DNA of 64,000 nt from Pontibacter chinhatensis (GTDB lineage Bacteria > Bacteroidota > Bacteroidia > Cytophagales > Hymenobacteraceae). Both the position numbers and the translations under genes were made by a program. Shown here piece after piece: positions 34,930-42,786 of this stretch (position 1 is its first letter; every line of letters starts with the position of its first letter). The notes under the pieces were generated by a model. That model did no database searches. It was not told where the DNA came from and was given only the letters and a program-made list of their open reading frames with translations. Location of the stretch: contig NZ_FOOT01000001.1 in the NCBI RefSeq assembly GCF_900113285.1, positions 806,001 through 870,000 on the forward strand. The letters are read 5' to 3'.

Positions 34930-36897
34930 ATGCATCTACTTAAAAAGAAAGCTGCCTATAACCCGCAGCTATCCGCTCCAAGACTAAACCTGCTGGAAGA
35001 GACTCGTTTTGAGAAACTTCCGGTAACTGTATATCCCGATCAGCACATTGCCTCTGTAAAGGTGGCAAAGCGCATCGCCGACATCATCAGAAGCAAGCAG
35101 GAGGTTGGCGAGGCCGCTATACTGGGCCTGGCAACCGGCGCTACCCCAGTGGGGGTGTATGCCGAGCTGGTGAGGTTGCACCGCGAGGAAGGACTGAGCT
35201 TCCGCAACGTGATCACCTTTAACCTGGACGAGTACTACCCGATGCAGCCTGACGCCGCTCAGAGCTACGTTACGTTCATGAACGAGCACCTGTTCAACCA
35301 CATCGATATCGACAGGGATAACGTGCATATTCCCGATGGCACGCTGCCAAAAGAGGAGATACACGATTACTGCCTGAGCTACGAGCGCAAGATTGAAGAA
35401 GTGGGCGGACTGGACTTCCAGATCCTGGGTATCGGTCGTACGGGCCACATCGGTTTTAACGAGCCGGGTTCTGCGCCAAACTCCGGTACGCGCCTGGTTA
35501 CGCTGGACGACCTGACCCGCCGTGACGCTGCCCGCGACTTTGGCGGTAAGGAGAACGTGCCCACCAAGGCCATCACCATGGGTATCGGCACCATCTTCAA
35601 GGCCCGCGAGATCATCCTGATGGCCTGGAGCCAGAAGAAGGCTCCTATCATTAAGAAAGCTGTGGAAGGCGACATGTCGAGCGACGTGCCTGCTACCTAC
35701 CTGCAGCTTTCCAACAGCGTAGAGTTTGTGCTGGATGAGGCCGCTGCCTCCGACCTGACCCGCTTTAACACCCCGTGGCTGGTAAAAGACTGCGTTTGGG
35801 ACAAGCAGATGCAGAAGAAAGCAGTTATCTGGCTTTCTGAGAAGCTGGGCAAGCCAATCCTGAAGCTGACAGAAGAAGACTATAACAACAACGGCATGGC
35901 GCAGCTGGCCACTGAGTTTGGCCCTGCCTATAACATCAACATCGACGTCTTCAACCAGATGCAGCATACCATTACCGGCTGGCCGGGTGGTAAGCCAAAG
36001 GCCGATGACTCCCAGCGTCCGGAGCGTGCCGAGCCGGCGCAGAAGCGCGCTATCATCTTCTCTCCGCACCCTGACGATGACGTGATTTCCATGGGTGGTA
36101 CCTTCATCCGACTAGTAGACCAAGGCCACGACGTGCATGTGGCTTACCAGACTTCCGGCAACACCGCTGTTTGGGACGATGACGTGCTGCGTTATGTGGA
36201 GTTCGCTATTGACTTTAACAGAAGCATTGGCAACGACACCGCTAAGCTGGAGAAGATCTACGACGACATGCGCGGCTTTATTGAGGAGAAGCACCCGAAC
36301 CAGGTGGACACACAGGACATCCTGAACGTGAAGGGCTTCATCCGCAAGAGCGAGGCCATCGCAGGTGCCCGCTACGCTGGCCTGGAAGACGACCACATCC
36401 ACTTTATGGCCCTGCCTTTCTATGAGACAGGCAAGCACAAGAAGAACTCTGTTTCTGACAAAGACATTGAGCTGACTATGGAGCTGCTGCAGCAAGTAAA
36501 ACCGCACCAGGTGTTTGCCGCCGGCGACTTCGCCGACCCGCACGGAACGCACATCGTCTGCTTCAAAATCATTGTAGATGCCCTGCAGCGCCTGAGAGAA
36601 AAGGGTGAGACCTGGGTAAACGACTGCTGGCTGTGGATGTACCGCGGCGCATGGCACGAGTTTGAGACTTACGAGATTGAGATGGCCGTGCCGCTGTCGC
36701 CACAGGAGGTTATCCGCAAGCGCCAGGCAATTTTCAAGCACCAGTCACAGAAAGACACGCCGGTATTCCCGGGCGACGACTCACGCGAGTTTTGGGTACG
36801 CGCTGAGGAACGCAACCGCGAAACCGCAGAAAGATATCATAAACTTGGCCTCGCCGATTATGAGGCCATGGAGGCATTCGTACGCTTTCACTACTAA
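34930..36897 (+). CDS. nagB: Glucosamine-6-phosphate deaminase fused to a PIG-L/LmbE deacetylase domain
   Basis: 655 residues in two enzymatic halves. NagB spans about 25-290: GLATGATPVGVY for phosphate binding, the general base Asp in FNLDEYYPM (D100) and GIGRTGHIGFNEPGS with His173 and Glu178. The E. coli Asp141 position is Thr171 here. The PIG-L domain spans about 370-600, with the zinc motif SPHPDDDVISMGGT (His380, Asp383) and DPHGTHIVCF near residue 538. NagB turns GlcN-6-P into fructose-6-P and ammonia; the PIG-L half could supply GlcN by removing acetyl groups from a GlcNAc derivative. This fused form is known in Bacteroidetes; which substrate the second half uses is inference. Confidence 0.93.
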   Translation: MHLLKKKAAYNPQLSAPRLNLLEETRFEKLPVTVYPDQHIASVKVAKRIADIIRSKQEVGEAAILGLATGATPVGVYAELVRLHREEGLSFRNVITFNLDEYYPMQPDAAQSYVTFMNEHLFNHIDIDRDNVHIPDGTLPKEEIHDYCLSYERKIEEVGGLDFQILGIGRTGHIGFNEPGSAPNSGTRLVTLDDLTRRDAARDFGGKENVPTKAITMGIGTIFKAREIILMAWSQKKAPIIKKAVEGDMSSDVPATYLQLSNSVEFVLDEAAASDLTRFNTPWLVKDCVWDKQMQKKAVIWLSEKLGKPILKLTEEDYNNNGMAQLATEFGPAYNINIDVFNQMQHTITGWPGGKPKADDSQRPERAEPAQKRAIIFSPHPDDDVISMGGTFIRLVDQGHDVHVAYQTSGNTAVWDDDVLRYVEFAIDFNRSIGNDTAKLEKIYDDMRGFIEEKHPNQVDTQDILNVKGFIRKSEAIAGARYAGLEDDHIHFMALPFYETGKHKKNSVSDKDIELTMELLQQVKPHQVFAAGDFADPHGTHIVCFKIIVDALQRLREKGETWVNDCWLWMYRGAWHEFETYEIEMAVPLSPQEVIRKRQAIFKHQSQKDTPVFPGDDSREFWVRAEERNRETAERYHKLGLADYEAMEAFVRFHY

Positions 36898-36954
36898 ACC
36901 ACACCCTCTCTCAAGGGAAACACATAGGAAAAATTAAGGTTTTAGAGCTACGAA

Positions 36955-36983
36955 AAAGCCCGCTCAGTTTCTGAGCGGGCTTT
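36955..36983 (+). terminator. Terminator of the ROK-nagB operon
   Basis: A perfect 13-bp stem AAAGCCCGCTCAG / CTGAGCGGGCTTT with a TTT loop. Confidence 0.85.
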
Positions 36984-37155
36984 AGGCTTTTTAGGAGGTT
37001 GTGGTTTATACTTTACCTGGCGCTACATCTCTGCAAAGTATAAAAGCATTTGCGCCACTCGGCTTTGACGAGTGTTAGGTATTAGTTGGCGTCTTGCTGC
37101 GTTACACAGAAAGTATAAAGTTCAAGTTGCGATTTATTATTATTGTAAAGGTGTA

Positions 37156-37272
37156 AACCCACCCCTAAGAGCTACGCTCGCTAGCTCAAAACTCTCGTTT
37201 TGGCTAGTCCACGAGAGTGGAATTATAATGCCTTTGAAGGAATTCCCCTCCTGGGAGGGGTTGGGGTGGGTT
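37156..37272. repeat. MITE-like element with AACCCACCCC terminal inverted repeats
   Basis: 117 bp flanked by perfect 10-bp inverted repeats, AACCCACCCC (37156-37165) and GGGGTGGGTT (37263-37272). The left part (CTAAGAGCTACGCTCGCTAG ... CGTTTTGGCTAGTCCA) recurs at 62513-62560 and, inverted, at 9931-9986. The right part (CCCCTCCTGGGAGGGG) recurs in altered form at 10071, 17755 and 62610. It accounts for much of the 481-bp gap between nagB and the DUF3078 gene; the 106-codon frame across it is not a credible gene. Confidence 0.7.
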
Positions 37273-37378
37273 AATCACAACTTAGGTTATAAAGCTATAA
37301 CCCAAGGCGGCCTGAGGCCTCAGTATACCGCACACTCGCCGGAGGCGAGCGAGGGCTTGGAGTACCTACAGTTATACT

Positions 37379-38272
37379 TTACCTGGCACTGAAGCCCTGC
37401 AACGTATAAAGTATGCCCAGTCCGAGCGACTGGTTATATTGCACGGCGGCGTCCTGGTCGTAATCATACACAAAGTTGGCCATCAGGTTTACGTTGATGT
37501 AGCGGTTTACCTTAGCCGCCAGCGTGGCGTTCAGCATGTGGTCAATCTTCTTCCCTTCCAGCTCCTTGTAGTTGATGTAAGAAAGGTAATTGGCCTTAAA
37601 ATTCAGGTTAGCCATAATGTCGCGGGTGTAGGAGGCTTGCACCATGGCAGCCAGCCACTCAGTGCGCACCTGCTTGCCCTCAGGCACGCCATAGCGTTCG
37701 TTCTCCCCCACCGACTCATCAGCCAGAAAAGTAAATCGCGGTGCAAACGGGCTCAGCCTCAGCGAAAAGTATGGGTTAGGCTTATACTCCGCACCCAGCG
37801 CAAAGGTCAGGAAGCCAGGCGAGAGGAAGTTGGAAATGAGCCTGTCGGTGCCATCCTCGTCTACATCATACTCATACCCTTTGGTAAACTGCGACAGAAA
37901 ATTGGCCGACACGAAGGTGTTCCAGTCGGAGGAAAAGGCGTAGCCATACTTGGTGTCGAGGTAGATGCGGTCTATACTTTTGCGTCCTTCCTCATCCTTG
38001 TTTTTGATAAGGCCATACTGCAGTTGCACGGCATTATCCCAGCTCACCTTGTCCCGCTTGTAGTCTGCCCGCGCATCGAGGTTGGTGTTGAAGGCGATAG
38101 AACTAATACCGCCGGCTTTCCAGTTGTCGCTGAAGGCCGACTGGTTAAGGTTGATGCCCGCCGCAAAAGAGCGCCGCCACACCGTATCCGGCTCTGTAAC
38201 GGTTTGGGCAAATACGCTTGGTACGCTCAACAACAGGGCGCAAAGTATAAATAGAGGTCGCATCATGGGCAA
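37379..38272 (-). CDS. DUF3078 family outer-membrane-associated protein
   Basis: 297 residues; the Met at codon 4 (38263) makes the neatest signal peptide (MRPLFILCALLLSVPSVFAQ). The mature part matches DUF3078: WRRSFAAGINLNQSAFSDNWKAGG near the start, alternating short amphipathic strands such as KVSWDNAVQLQYGLIKN, FFSL/YFSLRLSPFAPRFTFLAD near the centre, and a C-terminal aromatic-rich strand. This predicts a small beta-barrel of unknown function, common in Bacteroidetes. Monocistronic. Confidence 0.87.
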   Translation of the reverse strand: MPMMRPLFILCALLLSVPSVFAQTVTEPDTVWRRSFAAGINLNQSAFSDNWKAGGISSIAFNTNLDARADYKRDKVSWDNAVQLQYGLIKNKDEEGRKSIDRIYLDTKYGYAFSSDWNTFVSANFLSQFTKGYEYDVDEDGTDRLISNFLSPGFLTFALGAEYKPNPYFSLRLSPFAPRFTFLADESVGENERYGVPEGKQVRTEWLAAMVQASYTRDIMANLNFKANYLSYINYKELEGKKIDHMLNATLAAKVNRYINVNLMANFVYDYDQDAAVQYNQSLGLGILYTLQGFSAR

Positions 38273-38605
38273 GTATAAAACAATGGTTATATTTATTAAT
38301 TGCTATACTTACTGATTTTGCGGGTGAAAGTTTTAGATAATTTGGCTGGCTATGTGGGCCGGAACGTTTGGGAAAAGTGAGTTTTTACTTTATTCCAGAA
38401 TCATGTATGTGAACTATGTATTGGGGCCGCATATTCTTGAGCCAGTCTTATTGTTAGAACGCTTCGCGGAATAACAGTTATGCCGTATTTGTAACTAGTT
38501 TTAAAGTAGAAAAGGTTGGTTCACAAGTAAAATGTATCAGCTTTCAAGGTTTAATTTTAAGGCATAATCCCCTGTAATTTAATTACAAAGGAGAAATCAA
38601 CGCTG
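38273..38605. other. AT-rich gene-free stretch
   Basis: 333 bp, visibly more AT-rich than the flanking genes. It contains a 23-bp imperfect inverted repeat with GTTA / TAAC ends around a CGC-TTC-GCG core (38453-38475). I cannot assign it to a known element. There is no convincing gene. Confidence 0.4.
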
Positions 38606-38791
38606 ATGCAGATAGTATATTCCTTAATTTCATTTTTAGTAGGCTTCTTTACTTTGTATATAACTTATAAAGATGAAAAGGCACGTAGACCGTCTTTATC
38701 TGTTAGCTATATCACGCATTTGAAAGGATATATAGGCGGTATAGCGTTCATAATAATTGGCTATATGCTTTTGAAAGAAGGATTGGAATAA
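38606..38791 (+). CDS. Small two-span membrane protein, unknown
   Basis: 61 residues: hydrophobic 3-21 (IVYSLISFLVGFFTLYITY), a charged loop (KDEKARRPS) and hydrophobic 41-57 (GYIGGIAFIIIGYMLL), ending KEGLE. The hairpin topology and the clean positive-inside loop suggest a real gene, but I know no family for it. It sits in the AT-rich islet with the interrupted gene that follows. Confidence 0.5.
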   Translation: MQIVYSLISFLVGFFTLYITYKDEKARRPSLSVSYITHLKGYIGGIAFIIIGYMLLKEGLE

Positions 38792-38863
38792 CTTCTGACA
38801 ACACTATTTAAAAATCGCAGAAGCGCATATTATGCTAAATTTCAGCGGCAATTTATATAAGAA

Positions 38864-39328
38864 ATGGAAACCTCAATGATAGCAATCATAACAGCTTTTT
38901 TGTGTTTTAGCATAGCAGCAAGTGCACCAGCTACAAAGCCCATAGGTAAAGCAGAAAGCATGACCTATAAGGAAAGATTATCAGAAGCAAAAAGCAGTTA
39001 CCCATTTTCAAGGTGGAGAAAGTCTTTCAGGCATGGGCTGAAGCAATACACAAAAGAGAACTGTGAGAAGTCGAAGCAGGTATTAGATGATTTAATAGAA
39101 GGGCTGATTGCTATTGGAGAGGATGCTCCTAATGATGAAAAGACTACGCTTTTTAAAACGGCTATACTTACTTAAAATGACCTGAATAATAAAGCACCAG
39201 GTTTAATAGAGACAGGAGAAAGAGAAGAGCTTTGTGCTCTGATAGACCGAATTACAGTTGCTGCTGGTCTTAACCCTAAAGAGTTTGCTGATGGCGAGGG
39301 TATAGCAGATGAATGGAGAGAATGGTGA
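38864..39328 (+). pseudogene. Interrupted gene resembling DUF5713, in-frame TAA
   Basis: The frame opens at 38864 with a signal-like stretch (MIAIITAFLCFSIAASAPA) and runs to a TAA at 39173-39175 (103 codons). Beyond that TAA the same frame continues without another stop for 50 codons to a TGA at 39326-39328 (NDLNNKAPGLIETGEREELC ... EFADGEGIADEWREW). The two parts read as one helical domain similar in layout to DUF5713 (helix, F/L-N-D-L turn, acidic helix, final REW). The simplest reading is a nonsense mutation, for example TTA to TAA. A truncated functional product or readthrough is possible. Confidence 0.6.
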
Positions 39329-39434
39329 AGAACAATAATTGACCATTACACATTATAGAATTCTCAATTGCCTACCTGATGGCCTTTTGAACTAACCTAC
39401 TTTTTATTGGCCTTCCAAAGTATAAATTCCACAA

Positions 39435-39466
39435 AAAAAGAGGCACCATTACTGGTGCCTCTTTTT
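39435..39466. terminator. Bidirectional terminator
   Basis: A perfect 14-bp stem AAAAAGAGGCACCA / TGGTGCCTCTTTTT with a TTAC loop, just below the 3' end of the minus-strand GH3 gene and after the interrupted plus-strand gene. Confidence 0.85.
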
Positions 39467-39487
39467 GTTAAAGTATAAAGCAGCTGT

Positions 39488-42400
39488 TTACGGGTTGGTG
39501 CGCTGCGCTAATTTGCTTTTGTCTATAGCATCGTACACTACCTGCAGCACATTAGTGCGGGTGTTCAGCTGGCTCAGTTTCGGGTTATCGCGTGTTGGGT
39601 TCACGCGGTTCGACAGGAACACGTACACCAGGTTGTTCACGGGGTCTACCCAGGCATAGGTGCCGGTAAAGCCCGAGTGGCCGAAGCTCTCCACCGGAGC
39701 GCTTGGAGCGGCGTTGCTGTTCTGCTGGCCCGGCTTGGCCGGACGGTCGAAGCCTAAGGCGCGGTAGTTGCCCTGGTCGCAGAACTGGCACTTGCTGAAC
39801 TGGCTCACAGTGTTGCCACCAATGTAGGTCTGGCCGGCAAATTTACCGTCCTGCAAGTATAGCTGCATCAGTTTGGCCACGTCGTTCGAATTGCCAAACA
39901 AGCCGGCATGGCCGCTTACGCCGCCCAGCATGGCTGCGCCCTCGTCGTGCACATACGTATGCAGCAGCTGCTTACGGAAGTGCGGCTCATACTCTGTCGG
40001 TACAATCTGCTCCGGCCTGTAGTATTTGTAAGGGTTAAACGTCAGCGTGGTCGCGCCAATCGGTCTGTAGATTTTCTCTTTCAGGTACGTTTCAAAATCT
40101 TCCCCGGTGATGTTCTCCACCACCAGCGGTGCCAGAATAAACGAGAGGTCACTGTAGACATAGCCCGGCTTCTCGTTCAGCGGCGACTTGGCGATTTCTT
40201 TGTAAATCTTGTCGGCATACTTGCGGTGGATGTACAGGTTGTCGGCCACTTTTATCGGGAAACGGCGGGAAGAATCGGCCTTGAAGGTGCCCCACTTAAA
40301 CTTGCCATTTTTCTTCACCGTCTCTCTCCAAAACGCTATCCACGATTTCAGGCCTGCCTGGTGCGTGAGGATGTCACGGTACTTGAGGTTCTCCTTGTTG
40401 GTGCCTTCCATCATCGGCAGGTACTCGCCCAATGTGCGGTCCACATCAAAACGGCCCTCGCCACTCAGCTTCATAAAGGCTGCCAGCGCCGTGCTGATTT
40501 TGGTTACAGAGGCCAGGTCGTAGAGGTCGGTTACCTGCACCGGACGCTCGTTGTCATAAGTATGGTGGCCGAAGGCCTTGTGGTAAATCACCTTTCCATC
40601 TTTGGCAACGAGTACTTGTGCTCCAGGCGTCGCCTTCTCGGCAATTGCCTGCGCCACCAGCGAGTCGATTCCCTTCAGGTCAGCTGATTTCAGGCCAACT
40701 GCCTCAGGCATCGTATAGGCAAAGCGCAGGCCGCCCTCTGTTCTCAGGCCATCGTTAAGCTTAAAGGTATTGTTAATGGTTACCGGCAGTTTGCCTTTGG
40801 CACCAATACCACCAAAAACCATCTGCGCGGTCAGGTCCTGCGTTTCCGGCGTTTCCTGATAAGCGGCGATCACAGCATGTGCCTTGTCCAGGCTCTCCAG
40901 TTCTGCTAAGCTGTACACGTTTCCAAATATGCCCACTATGGTTGGCTTGGAGCGGATAAGGTCTTTGAGGAACAGGTTCATTTCGGCAGAGATACCGAAG
41001 TTGCTGCTGCCAGCCTTCAGGTTAAGCTTATGCAGTCCGGCAATAACCAGGTTATACTCCTGCAGTTTCTCTTTCAGGGCCATCAGTTCTGCTAAAGAGG
41101 CGGTAGGCTGCAGGTAAAAAGTATCAACCTTGGTATAACGGGACAGACCTTTCTGAAAGTCCGTTTCCTGCTTTGTGCCAATGGCAATCGCCGCCACTTT
41201 CAGGGTATCGATGTTCTGGATAGGCAGGATGTTGTTTTTGTTGCGCAGCAGCGTGAGTGAGGCCTGTACCAACTGCTGGTTCAGGTACTTGCCATGCGGG
41301 TTGTTCAGATCCTCCACCAGGTTCTCGATTTCCACCGGCTTATACTTGTCGAGCCCCAGCCACTGCTTGGCGGCCAGCACCTTACGGGCGCGGGCATCTA
41401 CCTCTTCCTGCGTAATCTCTCCGTTGGCAATCGCTTTCTTAATTTCCTGGATGGTCGTTTTTACGTCCATAGTGTTCAGGAGCATGTCGTTACCGGCCAG
41501 AAGGGCCTTCACGTCCACAATCCCTGGCGGGTAAAACTTGGCCACGCCGTCCATGTTCAGGGCGTCGGTAAATACCAGTCCCTGGTAACCCATTTCCTTC
41601 TTCAGCAGGTCGGTTACGATAGGCTTGGAGAGCGTGGAGGCCAGGCTATCGGTATTGTCCAGCACCGGGATGTTCATGTGGGCCACCATCAGGCTGCCTA
41701 GTCCGTTTTTCATCAGCTGGCGGAACGGGTAAAGCTCCAGCGAGTCGAGGCGCTGTTTGGAAAAGTGAATAACCGGCAGGCCATAGTGTGAGTCCACGTT
41801 GGTGTCGCCGTGGCCGGGGAAGTGCTTGGCGTTGGCCAGCACCTTCTCGTCCTGCATGCCGCGCATGTAGGCCATGGCCTTGCGGCTTACGTTATACTTG
41901 TCTTCGCCGAAAGATCGGAAACCGATAACCGGGTTATTGGCGTTGTTGTTCACGTCCACCACCGGCGCGAAGTTCACGTGTATGCCCAGGCGGCGGCACT
42001 GGCGGGCAATCTCAGCTCCCATCTCGTAGATGAGCTGCTCATCCTCGATGCCGCCCAAAGCCATCTGGTACGGGAAACGGATCGTGCTGTCGAGGCGCAT
42101 GGCCAGGCCCCACTCCCCGTCTATACTTACCATCAGGGGCACCTTGCTTTCGCTTTGCAGGCGGTTGGTCATGTGCGCCTGGCGCACCGGGCCACCCTGG
42201 AAGAAGATAAGTCCGCCTACTTTATACTTTGTTACCAGCCTGCTCACCGAGTCCATGTGTGCCTGGTCTTTGTTAGAGTAGACGGGGATCATGATGAGTT
42301 GGGCGATGCGCTCTTCCGGTGTCATGGTGTTAAACACAGAGTCCACCCAGGCCTGGTTGGCGTTCAGGAAAGGCGGATCAGTGGCCGGATTAAAGGTTTT

Positions 42401-42523
42401 GGCAATCGCTTTCTGGGTTGTACTGCGGCGTGTCTTAGAGGTGCTCCTCTGAGCATCCGCATCCATCGCCCCAAACATCAGCAGGGCAACAAGGGTGAAC
42501 AAAAGATAGGAACTCTTTTTCAA
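39488..42523 (-). CDS. NagZ-type GH3 beta-N-acetylglucosaminidase fused to a beta-lactamase-fold serine hydrolase
   Basis: 1011 residues, signal peptide 1-24 (ending DADAQ). GH3 domain about 50-400: the NagZ-specific loop KHFPGHGDTNVDSH (K233, with the Asp244/His246 catalytic dyad that sets NagZ apart from beta-glucosidases) and the nucleophile in LVFTDALNM (Asp320). The middle (about 430-590) looks like the GH3 C-terminal alpha/beta domain. The class C beta-lactamase-fold domain at about 605-1005 has S672-V-T-K675, Y-S-D in GYVYSDLSFIL and H-S-G in FGHSGFTGTY. The first half should release GlcNAc from GlcNAc-MurNAc fragments; the second may be a peptidase or esterase on the same fragments. 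Exported, so it acts in the periplasm or at the surface. Confidence 0.93.
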   Translation of the reverse strand: MKKSSYLLFTLVALLMFGAMDADAQRSTSKTRRSTTQKAIAKTFNPATDPPFLNANQAWVDSVFNTMTPEERIAQLIMIPVYSNKDQAHMDSVSRLVTKYKVGGLIFFQGGPVRQAHMTNRLQSESKVPLMVSIDGEWGLAMRLDSTIRFPYQMALGGIEDEQLIYEMGAEIARQCRRLGIHVNFAPVVDVNNNANNPVIGFRSFGEDKYNVSRKAMAYMRGMQDEKVLANAKHFPGHGDTNVDSHYGLPVIHFSKQRLDSLELYPFRQLMKNGLGSLMVAHMNIPVLDNTDSLASTLSKPIVTDLLKKEMGYQGLVFTDALNMDGVAKFYPPGIVDVKALLAGNDMLLNTMDVKTTIQEIKKAIANGEITQEEVDARARKVLAAKQWLGLDKYKPVEIENLVEDLNNPHGKYLNQQLVQASLTLLRNKNNILPIQNIDTLKVAAIAIGTKQETDFQKGLSRYTKVDTFYLQPTASLAELMALKEKLQEYNLVIAGLHKLNLKAGSSNFGISAEMNLFLKDLIRSKPTIVGIFGNVYSLAELESLDKAHAVIAAYQETPETQDLTAQMVFGGIGAKGKLPVTINNTFKLNDGLRTEGGLRFAYTMPEAVGLKSADLKGIDSLVAQAIAEKATPGAQVLVAKDGKVIYHKAFGHHTYDNERPVQVTDLYDLASVTKISTALAAFMKLSGEGRFDVDRTLGEYLPMMEGTNKENLKYRDILTHQAGLKSWIAFWRETVKKNGKFKWGTFKADSSRRFPIKVADNLYIHRKYADKIYKEIAKSPLNEKPGYVYSDLSFILAPLVVENITGEDFETYLKEKIYRPIGATTLTFNPYKYYRPEQIVPTEYEPHFRKQLLHTYVHDEGAAMLGGVSGHAGLFGNSNDVAKLMQLYLQDGKFAGQTYIGGNTVSQFSKCQFCDQGNYRALGFDRPAKPGQQNSNAAPSAPVESFGHSGFTGTYAWVDPVNNLVYVFLSNRVNPTRDNPKLSQLNTRTNVLQVVYDAIDKSKLAQRTNP

Positions 42524-42786
42524 GGTTTGTTAAGGGTTAGTGATTAGCATGTCAGAGGGTAAATTTAAACCTTTTATAAGAAAGGTGGCCCATGTTATCA
42601 CAGATTCTTACACCCTCCTCTCCCCTCTAAATTATAGTACAAATTATGCGGTTAATTTGAGGCGGATTGTTTCCTAAATAACATCCTATTACTATATTTC
42701 GATAAAGTACAGTTTTGCACCCACAAACTACTTTTAAGAAAACATCAACTTAATAAAGTATAATACCATCTTAATCCTTACTGCTA

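Noticed and set aside
37072..37392. 106-codon frame over the MITE-like element
   Set aside because: It crosses the inverted repeats and has no protein character.
38453..38475. Integron attC site
   Set aside because: The GTTA/TAAC ends recall attC core sites, but the inner arms do not pair well and I see no second copy after the small genes.
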